A stretch of 21,245 bases of DNA from an uncultured Kiritimatiellota bacterium (lineage in GTDB: Bacteria > Verrucomicrobiota > Kiritimatiellia > RFP12 > UBA1067). Positions within the stretch are counted from its first letter, which is position 1. Each line of letters starts with the position of its first letter. Position numbers and translations under genes: made by a program. The stretch is from positions 1 to 21,245 of the forward strand of contig CAKUCX010000059.1 in assembly GCA_934643865.1 (NCBI GenBank), read 5' to 3'. The notes below the pieces were generated by a model. The model made no database searches, had not been told where the DNA came from, and saw only the letters and a program-made list of their open reading frames with translations. Below are positions 7,488 to 15,301 of this stretch, in pieces.

Positions 7488-7548
7488 GCGATTTGCGATG
7501 CGCGCCTCTGCGCCTGCCTTGGCCTTGCAGGTTACGCGCCTGTGTTTC

Positions 7549-7783
7549 AAGTGGTTCAGCCGCTAAGCCGCTTCGCGTTCAGCGCGGCCGGCCGACGACG
7601 GCCCGGCCAGACTGAGCCGCTCAACCACTTAACGACTTAACCACTTAACCACTTAACTACTTAACCACTTAATCACTTAACCACTTAACTACTTAACCAC
7701 TTAATCACTTAACCACTTAACTACTTAACCACTTAACTACTTAACCACTTAACTACTTAACTACTTAACCACTTAATCACTAG
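7549..7783. repeat. Repeat region B: GC-rich nested hairpin plus 19-unit 8-bp array
   Basis: The left part is an imperfect inverted repeat (7549-7569 against 7610-7630, 17 of 21 positions paired) around an inner GGCCGGCCG / CGGCCCGGCC stem. The right part (7625-7776) is 19 uninterrupted units of NN-ACTTAA in which only the first two bases vary, mostly CC, CT or TC, followed by a broken unit TCACTAG. That last unit contains the stop codon (7780-7782, minus) of the TIM-barrel gene. A 32-bp higher-order period (CC, CT, CC, TC) is visible in the middle of the array. Confidence 0.92.
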
Positions 7784-8685
7784 CAGCGGCCCTTGCTCCT
7801 GAGGAAGGCGAAGGACGGCGTGATCGCGTCGAGCGTATCGAAGTGGCGCTCGCACTCGACGACCCACCACTTGACGCCATCGGCGTCGGCGGCGACGGCG
7901 AGCTTGTCCCAGTCGACGCCCTTCGCGCAGACCTTGCCGTTCGCGTCGCGGCCGGGCTGGCCGAGGATGGCGTCGAACTGCTTGACGCCGGGGCCCATGC
8001 CGTTCTCCTTCGCGTGGAGCGTGGGCGAGCGGTGCGGGTACTTCCTGTACTGCTCGCACGGGTCGTGGCCGGCGCAGGTCGTCCAGCCGACGTCCTGCTC
8101 CATGCAGACGTTCTTGTGCGTGTTCGAGAAGAAGTAGTCCCAGTACGTCGTGCCGTCCTTCATCTTCAGCGTGAACTCGCCCGTGTGGTTGTGGAGGCCG
8201 ATCTTGCAGCCGTACTTCGCGGCCTCCTCGGCGGCCGTGTTGTAGTAGTCGACGAGCATCTTGAGGAAGTCGTCGAGGTTCTCGCCCTTCTTCGGGAAGT
8301 TGCCGCCGCCGGGGCAGATGATCGTCGTGTTGCCATAGCCGAGGTTGAACTCGCACGTCCGCTTCACGTTGGCGGGGCTGAACGCATCGCGGCCGACGTG
8401 CGTGCCGCAGCCGACGAGGCCGTTGTCGTTCAGCATCTTCTTCAGCTCGGCGGCCGACTTGCCGTAGTAGCCCGCGAACTCGACGCCCTTGTAGCCGATC
8501 TTCGCGACCTCGGCGAGCGCCTTCTCAAGGCCCACCGTGGGGATGTACTTGTGGATGGAATAGAGCTGGACGGCGACCTGGCCCTTCTTGCAACCGGCCT
8601 GCGCGCAGCAGGCGCCGGCGCCGAAAGCCGACGCGGCACCCGCCGCGGCCAGCGAACCCAGGAAACCTCTTCTCGACAGATTCAT
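7780..8685 (-). CDS. Tat-exported sugar phosphate isomerase/epimerase-like TIM-barrel protein
   Basis: A 301-residue protein of the xylose-isomerase-like TIM-barrel family (AP endonuclease 2 fold). The N-terminus has a twin-arginine signal, SRRGFLGSLAAAGAASAFGAG, with a Cys pair after it. Putative metal-site residues fit the family: GLHNHTGEF (H165, H167, E170), EQDVGW (D198), LHAKEN (H224) and WWVVECE (E278). The start at 8685 is chosen for its AAAAGGAG ribosome-binding site and because it places the RR motif at residues 5-6; an in-frame ATG 30 nt upstream lacks a comparable site. It follows the other Tat TIM-barrel gene by 77 nt, with no terminator seen between them. Tat export implies extracytoplasmic action on a sugar; the substrate is unknown. 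The stop falls inside the edge of repeat region B. Confidence 0.86.
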   Translation of the reverse strand: MNLSRRGFLGSLAAAGAASAFGAGACCAQAGCKKGQVAVQLYSIHKYIPTVGLEKALAEVAKIGYKGVEFAGYYGKSAAELKKMLNDNGLVGCGTHVGRDAFSPANVKRTCEFNLGYGNTTIICPGGGNFPKKGENLDDFLKMLVDYYNTAAEEAAKYGCKIGLHNHTGEFTLKMKDGTTYWDYFFSNTHKNVCMEQDVGWTTCAGHDPCEQYRKYPHRSPTLHAKENGMGPGVKQFDAILGQPGRDANGKVCAKGVDWDKLAVAADADGVKWWVVECERHFDTLDAITPSFAFLRSKGRC

Positions 8686-8762
8686 GTTTGTTCTCCTTTT
8701 CGTGGTATTCATCTTTTCTTGTCTACAGCCCTTGGACGCCAACCTCTGTCCTGACGGCACAC

Positions 8763-10019
8763 CTACGCAAGCTGGTCCATCGTCACGACGGGCAGGTCCT
8801 TCGCCGGTTCGACCATCGGCTTGAGCGCCGAGGCGTCGAACGCGAAGCCGTCCTTGCCGAGTTTCCACACGACGGGGGCCGTGTTGAGGATCGTCGCGCG
8901 GAAGCCCTGCATGGTCGCGCCCATGTTGCCGGTGTGGGACGAGTTGCAGCCCTCGTTCTCGATGACGAACGGGTACTTGAAGCCCTTCTTCATGAGCGTC
9001 TGCAGGAACTTCGTCCAGTCGCAGGAATCGCTGCCGCCGAAGCCCGGCAGGCGCGGCTCGTAGTTCATGCGCGCCCACTCGTTCGCGGCGATCGGCACGC
9101 CGGCCTTCGCGGCGAGGGCCTTGTCGACGACCTGTTCGGGATAGAGGCGGCCCCAGTGGATGGCGTCCGACGAGGTGGGGAAGTTGCGCGTGCCCTTGAT
9201 GTGGACGCGGCGGAGGCGCCTGAAGTCCATCGCCTCGATGACGTCGCTCGGGTCGATGTGCTGCCAGATGTCGTGCGACGGGTCGTACGTCTCCTGCAGG
9301 GCGGAGGAATCGTCGAGGATCGCGTACATGAGCTTGCGCGCCGCAAGGCAGCCCGGCAGGTTGTTGTAGGCGTCGGGCGCCGTCGCCGGCTGCCAGCCCT
9401 CCATCGGGCAGTTCTCCACGCACACGGTCACGCCGAGGCTCTTCGCATAGTTGAGCATCGGCTGGAAGACCTTCTTGAACTTGTGGAGGTTCTTCTCGAA
9501 CCCGCCGTCCGTGCGGCCGAGGATGTGGTCATAGCCCACGAACGTGCCGCAGACGACGTCGTTCGCGTCGCCGCCGAGGAGGGCCGCGATGCGGATGAGC
9601 TTGAGGATGTGGTTCTGGTTCGTGCGCTGCAGCGCCTCCGTCTTCGCGCCGATGAGGTTGTCGTAGGCGCCCACGGAGACACGCAGACCCTCCTCGTTGC
9701 AGCGGCGGACGACGCGCTTCGCGGCGGCGAGGTCGAACGTCTCGTAGTCGAGGTGCGTCGCAATGTGGTCCGCGCGGTCCGTGTCGCGGCGGAACACGCA
9801 GAGTTCGAGGCCCTGCGCGCCGACCGCCTTCGCGTAGGCGAGGACGTCCTCGAAGCTCTTACCCGCGAACGCGGAGGTCATGAGCCAAATCGGGTTGTTC
9901 ATCGGCTTGGGGGAGCCCGGCCCGAACCCGGGCATCTCCGCGCCCCTGGCCGTGCGGCCACCCATCGCGGCCACGGCCGCTGCGGCCGCGCCGAACTTGA
10001 AGAAGTCACGTCTGTTCAT
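8763..10019 (-). CDS. Tat-exported TIM-barrel sugar isomerase/epimerase-like protein
   Basis: A 418-residue protein starting MNRRDFFKFGAAAAAVAAMG, a classic twin-arginine (RRxFFK) signal. The mature part is a TIM barrel of the xylose-isomerase-like family. Likely metal ligands are VCVEN (E202), YDPSHD (D246, H249), VHIKGTR (H273) and FVIENEG (E354). It is longer than its downstream neighbour and carries an insertion around 205-235. The start at 10019 is preceded by AAAGGAAAG; an alternative start at 10058 would bury the Tat motif. It is probably the first gene of a two-gene unit with the shorter TIM-barrel gene. No convincing promoter was found, as repeat region C lies upstream. Hydrolase, epimerase or hydratase activity on an oxidised sugar are all possible. 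Confidence 0.86.
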   Translation of the reverse strand: MNRRDFFKFGAAAAAVAAMGGRTARGAEMPGFGPGSPKPMNNPIWLMTSAFAGKSFEDVLAYAKAVGAQGLELCVFRRDTDRADHIATHLDYETFDLAAAKRVVRRCNEEGLRVSVGAYDNLIGAKTEALQRTNQNHILKLIRIAALLGGDANDVVCGTFVGYDHILGRTDGGFEKNLHKFKKVFQPMLNYAKSLGVTVCVENCPMEGWQPATAPDAYNNLPGCLAARKLMYAILDDSSALQETYDPSHDIWQHIDPSDVIEAMDFRRLRRVHIKGTRNFPTSSDAIHWGRLYPEQVVDKALAAKAGVPIAANEWARMNYEPRLPGFGGSDSCDWTKFLQTLMKKGFKYPFVIENEGCNSSHTGNMGATMQGFRATILNTAPVVWKLGKDGFAFDASALKPMVEPAKDLPVVTMDQLA

Positions 10020-10059
10020 GGTCTTTCCTTTCTCTCTAAAACGGAATCTCGGAAACAAT

Positions 10060-10268
10060 CAAGTGGTTAAGTCGCTTCGCTTCAAGTCGTTAAGTTGACT
10101 GTTCAACCTTTTCCGGCATTTCGCCAATCCAAAAACTCAACCACTTAACCACTACTTAACTACTTTTTAACTACTTATACTTAACTACTTAACTACTTAC
10201 TACTTAACTACTTCTTAACTACTTATACTTAACTACTTAACCACTTAACTACTTAATCACTTAATCTA
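10060..10268. repeat. Repeat region C: degenerate ACTTAA array with a 48-bp duplication
   Basis: The left arm begins CAAGTGGTTAAG (10060-10071), with a second CAAGTCGTTAAG at 10083. After a 40-bp spacer the complementary array runs from about 10138 to the pheS stop codon (10266-10268). The units are less regular than in region B, with losses and T-runs. A 27-bp segment at 10167-10193 recurs exactly at 10215-10241, giving a 48-bp (six-unit) duplication. The array edge next to pheS reads CACTTAATC, as in regions A and B. Confidence 0.9.
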
Positions 10269-11318
10269 CCTGAGCTGTCCGAGGAAGCGCAGGTCGTTCT
10301 CGTAGAGCCAGCGGATGTCGGGAATGCCGTACTTGATCATCGCGATGCGTTCGACGCCGAAGCCGAAGGCGTAGCCCGAAACCGCCTCGGGATCCCAGCC
10401 GACGTGCCGGAAGACGCGCGGATCAACCATGCCCGCGCCGGCGACCTCGATCCAGCCCGACTGCTTGCAGACGTTGCAGCCCTTGCCTTTGCAGACGTGG
10501 CAGGAGAAGTCGACCTCCACGCTCGGTTCGGTGAACGGGAAGAAGTGGGGACGGAAGCGCACGGTGACGCTGTCGCCCATCATCTCCTTCGCGAAGTAGG
10601 CGAGCACGCTCTTGAGGTCCGCGAGCGAGACGGGCTTCGTGTCGCAGTAGAGCCCCTCGATCTGGTGGAAGTTCGCGGAGTGCGTCGCGTCCGTCGTGTC
10701 GCGGCGGTAGGTGCGGCCCGGACAGATGACGCGCACGGGCGGCTTGTTCGCGAGCATGGTGCGGATCTGCACGGGGGAGGTCTGCGTGCGGAGAAGCAGG
10801 TCCTCCGCCGTGCGGGCGTCGCCCTCGCCGCGGATCTCGGCCGAGTCGAGCCAGAAGGTGTCCGTGCGGTCGTTCGTGGGATGGTGGTCGGGCGTGTTGA
10901 GCGCCGTGAAGTTGTTGAAGCGCGTCTCGATGTCCGGACCGTCCGCCACGGTGAAGCCGAGCTTCCCGAAGATGCGCGCGGTGTCGGCGACCACGCGGCT
11001 GAGCGGATGCTCCACGCCCGGCGCGGGCCAGCGCCCCGGCAGCGTCGCGTCGACGTCCTCCGCCTTCGCGCCGCCCACGGCGGCGGCACCCTTCGCCGCA
11101 AGCGCGGCCTCCACCTCGGCGCGCCAGGCCTGCACGGCCTTGCCGAACGCCGGGCGCGCCTCCTTCGGAACGTCCTTCATGCCCTTGATGAGCGCGGGGA
11201 TGGAGCCGTTGCGGCCCACGTACCTGATGCGCAGCTGTTCGACGGCGGCGGCGTCCGTGGCGGCGGCGATCTCCGCGAGCGACGCGGCCCTGCCCTGTTC
11301 GAGTTCTTCGAGTGTCAT
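10266..11318 (-). CDS. pheS: Phenylalanine--tRNA ligase alpha subunit
   Basis: A 350-residue cytoplasmic class II aminoacyl-tRNA synthetase subunit of normal length. An N-terminal coiled-coil arm (about 1-90) is followed by the catalytic core: HPLSRVV, GPDIETRFNNFTALN with the HHPTND segment, motif 2 CPGRTYRRDTTDATHS, FHQIEGL, and motif 3 GFGVERIAMIKYGIPDIR. A CHVCKGKGCNVC cluster near residue 280 is common in bacterial PheS. The start at 11318 is chosen for GAAGGAAG just upstream; the TTG 15 nt earlier is less likely. pheT, usually the next gene, is absent here: pheS is followed by repeat region C and a sugar isomerase gene. A near-consensus promoter lies directly upstream. Confidence 0.97.
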   Translation of the reverse strand: MTLEELEQGRAASLAEIAAATDAAAVEQLRIRYVGRNGSIPALIKGMKDVPKEARPAFGKAVQAWRAEVEAALAAKGAAAVGGAKAEDVDATLPGRWPAPGVEHPLSRVVADTARIFGKLGFTVADGPDIETRFNNFTALNTPDHHPTNDRTDTFWLDSAEIRGEGDARTAEDLLLRTQTSPVQIRTMLANKPPVRVICPGRTYRRDTTDATHSANFHQIEGLYCDTKPVSLADLKSVLAYFAKEMMGDSVTVRFRPHFFPFTEPSVEVDFSCHVCKGKGCNVCKQSGWIEVAGAGMVDPRVFRHVGWDPEAVSGYAFGFGVERIAMIKYGIPDIRWLYENDLRFLGQLR

Positions 11319-11344
11319 ATCGTCTTCCTTCAAAAATTTCTGCT

Positions 11345-11373
11345 AGTATATCCATTCGGGCGCGCCATGGCAA
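11345..11373 (-). promoter_or_regulatory. Sigma70-type promoter of pheS
   Basis: On the minus strand, TTGCCA (11373-11368) and TATACT (11350-11345) are separated by exactly 17 bp. The expected start lies about 20 nt before the pheS ATG, leaving a short leader with its ribosome-binding site and no room for an attenuator or T-box. Confidence 0.75.
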
Positions 11374-11412
11374 GGGGACAATGCGGCGCGGCCAGGGCCC
11401 GCGCGCTCCGGC

Positions 11413-14400
11413 CTATCGGAGGATCAGCATCGTGCCGCCCTCGACGCGCGTGAGGAGGAGCGCCTTCCCGTCTGCGGACTTCTCGACGTGCCACGGACGC
11501 CGACGCGGATCGTCGACGGCCGGCACGTCGCCCAGCACGCCGCCCTCCGCCGCGCAGATCTCGACGGCCCGCCCGGCGACGGGCGAGAACGCCGCCGGCA
11601 CCTTGATCACGGCGCCGGGCGCGAACGCAACCGAGGACGCCGTCGCGAGGACGTTCTCCGCCGACTCCACCAGCATGCTCGCCCCGATCGTCAGCGCCCC
11701 TGCGTTCGTCACCGCAGGCACGCCCGCGAGGTTCGGGATGGTCAAGGCGCTGTTGTTCATGTTGAACGTCGTCTCGGCGGCAAAGACCAGATTGGACAGC
11801 ACCGGCAGTTCCGCCGCCGCGCACGCCGCGCCCAGCCCGTTCGTGCCCAGCGCGAGCGTGCCCCGCGCCACGGAGAGGCGGCCCGTCACGGCCGCGGACG
11901 TGGCAAGGACGAGGACGCCGTCCCCGACCTTCTCGATTGCCGCGATCACCGGACGCGGCACCTCGCCGCCGCCCGGCGCGCCGCCCGTGATCCAGCAGTC
12001 GCCCGCAACGTGCTTCAGCGCCGGCATGGCAAGCGGCGTGCCGTCCGCGAACCAGAGGTCGGCGTCGTCGAACTCGACCGGGATGCCCGCCCCGCAGGAG
12101 AAGACCGCCCCGTCGTGCAGCCAGAGCCCGTTGCGGAAGTAGTCGGAGAGCCTCTTGTTCTTCAACGCCTGATTGATCGACGCCGACGTCACGACGACCT
12201 TCCCCGCGAAGTCGTTCTCACGCGAGAAGAGGTGAAACGCCGTGTCGAGCGTCAGTGTCTTGCCCGCTCCGCCGTGGATGGGCCCCCGCACGGCGAACGG
12301 ATACGGCCTGCTCGCCGTCACCCACAAGGACGTCTGAATCGCCTCGTTGTTGCCGAACGTGCTGTCGGCGTCAATGCGCACCGTGCCCGCCCAGTAGCTC
12401 GCGTTGGAGACGGAGGTGTCCGACGCGGGAACGGCCCCCCAGACGGTCTTCCCCGTCATCGGCAGCGTCCAGTCGCCATCCGTCTTCCCGATGTAGATGC
12501 GCTCGTAGCTGACCTCGTTGGCGGGGCCGCCCGACAAGGTGGACGGGCCGTCCAGCTGGAATTTCGGATAGGAGACGCCCGGCTCCGTGACGATCCGGAT
12601 TCTCCCCTTCGAGCCGGCCACGCTGTTCGTCACCGTGCAGTTGCTGAAATACCCCATCTGCGCCCAGCTTCCCCCCTCGCTGCAGCAAAAGGAGAGGACG
12701 TGCCCCGCGACATCGATGAACGACGCCTTCGGGCTCGTCTTCTTGCCGCCGACGTTGCCCAGCCATTTCGCATCCGCCGTCAGCCGGTAGACATTGCCCG
12801 TGATCGTCACCTCCCGGTTGGACGCGCTGCGCATTGCGCCGCGTCCGTCCGGCCCCGCCCCGGCCAGCTCAATCGCGGCGCCGCAGATGCAATAATCCGG
12901 CGCGCCTTCCTGCACCGTCAGCGCGGCGCCGTCCAGGACGCGCACGCGGCCAAAGCGGCTCCGCCCGAGATCGGCCTGCGCATTGACGAGCAGCTGCCCC
13001 TCGGCGACGGTGAAATCGCCCACGTAGTCCGCGACCTGCGGGGCGTCCAACGCGCCCGCGCCGCGCTTGACGATGTTCGTCACGGCATGCTCCCGAACGA
13101 GCGGCGCATAGTCGAAGCCGTTCGTGACGGCTGCCGGGACCGTGACCGTGAGGAGGCGGCCTTGCACGTCGATGCGCGTGCCGTCCGTCTCCGTCTGCGA
13201 CACTGCGGCGGGCAGCTCGCGCGGCGAGACCGTCAGCACGACCGCCGTCCACCCCGTCCGCGGCCCCGTCGTCACGGGACGCGTCGCACAAGCCGCCGTG
13301 CAGTCCGCCGGAACGGTGGCGGTGATGTGCGACAGATCCGGCAGCGCCCCGCCCGGCGCAACATGAAGCACCTCGTACACGCCGGGCGACACCGGGCCGC
13401 CCGCGAACGTCACCGCGCAGGCCGCGCCTTCGGCGAGGCGCATGCCGCCACAGAGCGCGAAGGCCGGCGTCGCGGCGTCAAGCGCCAGCGCGGGAACGGT
13501 GAGCGTGCCGCCGTTTCTGAGCTGCGGCTCGCCGGCAAGGGCGCCGACGGAGATGTTCTGCCCGTTCAGGTCGAGGACACCCTCTTCGCAGACAAGCCGG
13601 TCAATGACGGGGCCGGACGCGCCGACCACAAGCGTTCCGCTTGTCAGCGTGTAGACGCCGACCGACGCAGGGGTGTCCAGGACGTTCGTCGCGCCGCCGG
13701 AGAGGGTGATGGCGGCAATCGTCGAGCCGGCGGCGGCGCCGGCGACCGTCGAGATGCCCGACGTGATGCGCAGCGCGGGCAGCTGGCGCACCGTCTCGGC
13801 GTCCATCCAGAGATCGGAATCGGCGATCATCACCGTCTTGTCCGCAGCCGTCAGGAACGGCGCGCCCGTGCGGAAGCAGACCGCGCAGCGGTAGGTCGCG
13901 TCGCCGCCGCCTTTGAGTTCCAGGTCGCCGGCATACGCCGCCTCCGCGCCGGCAAAGGCCACCCACGCCCCCCTTTCAACGACCATTTTGGCAGATGCCT
14001 CGCCGGAGACGGGGCCGCCGAAGACGAAGCCGTAGCCCTTATCAGCGTTGTCCCGGTTGCCGATGGTCGCGGTTCCGCCGATGACGGCGGGCGCAAACCA
14101 GCCGAAGCGGCTCTCCGTCTGCGGATCGGCGCTGCGGCCACCCCGGACGTCGCCCTTGAGGTGGAGCGTCCAGTCGCCTTCGGCCTTCCCTTCCAGGTAG
14201 AGGCGCCCCGCGCCCGTCGCATCGAGCCGGTTCGCGCGGCCGCCCAGCCATTTTGAATCCCCGACGATGACCTTGAAGTCCTTTGCGACGAACCGGACCC
14301 CGCCGGGCGTGGCGGAACGATTGGTGACGACCGTGTCCTCCTCGAACACGCTCCACGTCCACGGCGACCCGCCGCACGCGAGCGCATGGCCGTTCACGTC

Positions 14401-15024
14401 AATCTCGCTCTTCCGAAGATGGTAACGCGCCGACGACGTCCAGAGCGCCGCGTCGGCGTCAAGCGTCAGGCGCATGCCGGAGAAGGTCGCGTAATGGCCG
14501 GACAGCAGATTGGCGATCGCCCCCTTCACGCCGTCCTGGCCCGTGCCCGCACCGGCGATGCGGATCGCGCGGTCGTTCAGCGCGGCCACCTTTTGGGCCG
14601 GCACGACCGCCGCGCCGGCTTCCACGACGACCGCCGGATGCTCCGCGTCGCCAAGGGCGGTTCCGAAGCTGTTCGCCGCCTGCCAGGCCAGCACGCCTGC
14701 GGCGACGCGCCACGTTCCCGCGTAATGCGGCGCGGCCGGCGCATCCAGCATGCCCGCGCCCGCCTTGACCACGTGCGCGACGCGAAGCTCCGGCTTGTCC
14801 AGGATGTTCGAGACGTAGTCGTAGCCGTTCGTCACGGCCGCCGGCACGGTCGCCGTCAGCACGCCGTCCGTCACGTCGAACGTCGATCCGTCGGGCGCCG
14901 TGTACACGACGGCGGCCGACGCCGAGAGCGCGCCGCACAGCGCGCCGGCAAGCCCCCGGCGGAAGCCGGATCCGCCAACGCGCCGCGCCCCTGCGGACGC
15001 CTGCGGCAATTCAGACTTTGACAT
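11413..15024 (-). CDS. Large exported beta-helix repeat protein, two tandem copies of a ~569-residue unit
   Basis: A 1203-residue protein. A Sec-type signal is seen after a long n-region (GFRRGLAGALCGALSASAA, about 20-38). The rest is rich in Gly, Ala, Val and Thr with short beta-strand periodicity like autotransporter-associated beta-helix repeats, for example VVKAGAGMLDAP followed by YAGTWRVAAGVLAW. The sequence from about 40 to 608 is paralleled by 609 to the end: VPAAVTNGYDY and VPAAVTNGFDY, KAGAGMLDAP and KRGAGALDAP, GDWTLHLKG and GDWTLPMTG, and DSDLWMD and DADLWFA occur in the same order. No C-terminal autotransporter barrel or PEP-CTERM anchor is visible; it ends EGGTMLILR. The start at 15024 is set by GGGAGGAG; an ATG at 15042 is weaker. 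It is probably a secreted or surface protein of unknown role. Confidence 0.82.
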   Translation of the reverse strand: MSKSELPQASAGARRVGGSGFRRGLAGALCGALSASAAVVYTAPDGSTFDVTDGVLTATVPAAVTNGYDYVSNILDKPELRVAHVVKAGAGMLDAPAAPHYAGTWRVAAGVLAWQAANSFGTALGDAEHPAVVVEAGAAVVPAQKVAALNDRAIRIAGAGTGQDGVKGAIANLLSGHYATFSGMRLTLDADAALWTSSARYHLRKSEIDVNGHALACGGSPWTWSVFEEDTVVTNRSATPGGVRFVAKDFKVIVGDSKWLGGRANRLDATGAGRLYLEGKAEGDWTLHLKGDVRGGRSADPQTESRFGWFAPAVIGGTATIGNRDNADKGYGFVFGGPVSGEASAKMVVERGAWVAFAGAEAAYAGDLELKGGGDATYRCAVCFRTGAPFLTAADKTVMIADSDLWMDAETVRQLPALRITSGISTVAGAAAGSTIAAITLSGGATNVLDTPASVGVYTLTSGTLVVGASGPVIDRLVCEEGVLDLNGQNISVGALAGEPQLRNGGTLTVPALALDAATPAFALCGGMRLAEGAACAVTFAGGPVSPGVYEVLHVAPGGALPDLSHITATVPADCTAACATRPVTTGPRTGWTAVVLTVSPRELPAAVSQTETDGTRIDVQGRLLTVTVPAAVTNGFDYAPLVREHAVTNIVKRGAGALDAPQVADYVGDFTVAEGQLLVNAQADLGRSRFGRVRVLDGAALTVQEGAPDYCICGAAIELAGAGPDGRGAMRSASNREVTITGNVYRLTADAKWLGNVGGKKTSPKASFIDVAGHVLSFCCSEGGSWAQMGYFSNCTVTNSVAGSKGRIRIVTEPGVSYPKFQLDGPSTLSGGPANEVSYERIYIGKTDGDWTLPMTGKTVWGAVPASDTSVSNASYWAGTVRIDADSTFGNNEAIQTSLWVTASRPYPFAVRGPIHGGAGKTLTLDTAFHLFSRENDFAGKVVVTSASINQALKNKRLSDYFRNGLWLHDGAVFSCGAGIPVEFDDADLWFADGTPLAMPALKHVAGDCWITGGAPGGGEVPRPVIAAIEKVGDGVLVLATSAAVTGRLSVARGTLALGTNGLGAACAAAELPVLSNLVFAAETTFNMNNSALTIPNLAGVPAVTNAGALTIGASMLVESAENVLATASSVAFAPGAVIKVPAAFSPVAGRAVEICAAEGGVLGDVPAVDDPRRRPWHVEKSADGKALLLTRVEGGTMLILR

Positions 15025-15109
15025 GTCCAGCTCCTCCCTCATTCGATCGCGTTCAGACGAGACGGCACCGCGCCCCCGCGCCCGCAGCCCCATGCCGCAG
15101 GCGAAAAAG

Positions 15110-15138
15110 AGTATAGCAGAGCCGCCGCCCGCCGTAAA
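15110..15138 (-). promoter_or_regulatory. Sigma70-type promoter of the beta-helix gene
   Basis: On the minus strand, TTTACG (15138-15133) and TATACT (15115-15110) are 17 bp apart. The -10 hexamer is identical to that of pheS. The leader to the ATG at 15024 is roughly 80 nt. The divergent Gfo/Idh/MocA promoter lies about 75 bp away, so both fit in one intergenic region. Confidence 0.6.
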
Positions 15139-15213
15139 CAGGGGCCTGCGGCACAAGCGTCTGCGCGTTCCGAATGAACGGGCGCGGCGGCGCGGCGCAG
15201 ATGCACTTTGCCC

Positions 15214-15243
15214 TTGCGCGGGCAGGGGGTGTCATGATATGCT
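15214..15243 (+). promoter_or_regulatory. Possible promoter of the Gfo/Idh/MocA gene
   Basis: TTGCGC (15214-15219) and TATGCT (15238-15243) are 18 bp apart and about 60 bp upstream of the ATG. The match is moderate. An AAAAAAGGAAA ribosome-binding site lies before the start at 15302. Confidence 0.4.
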
Positions 15244-15301
15244 TTCCAAATCGACTTTGGAGATTTCAAACGAATCTGCGTAACAAAAAAGGAAACACGG
15301 A

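Noticed and set aside
7625..7783. CRISPR array
   Set aside because: Units are 8 bp with no spacers, and no cas genes are present; it is a simple degenerate tandem repeat.
10436..10500. Unusual zinc-finger insertion in PheS (Cys cluster)
   Set aside because: CxxC-type clusters at this place are common in bacterial PheS and need no special explanation.
11380..11412. Terminator after the beta-helix gene
   Set aside because: A GC-rich stem with a bulge can be drawn just past the stop, but no T-run follows on the minus strand.
11488..14256. 922-residue plus-strand frame opposite the beta-helix gene
   Set aside because: Arg/His/Asp-rich translation with no motif; a product of GC-rich codon use on the other strand.
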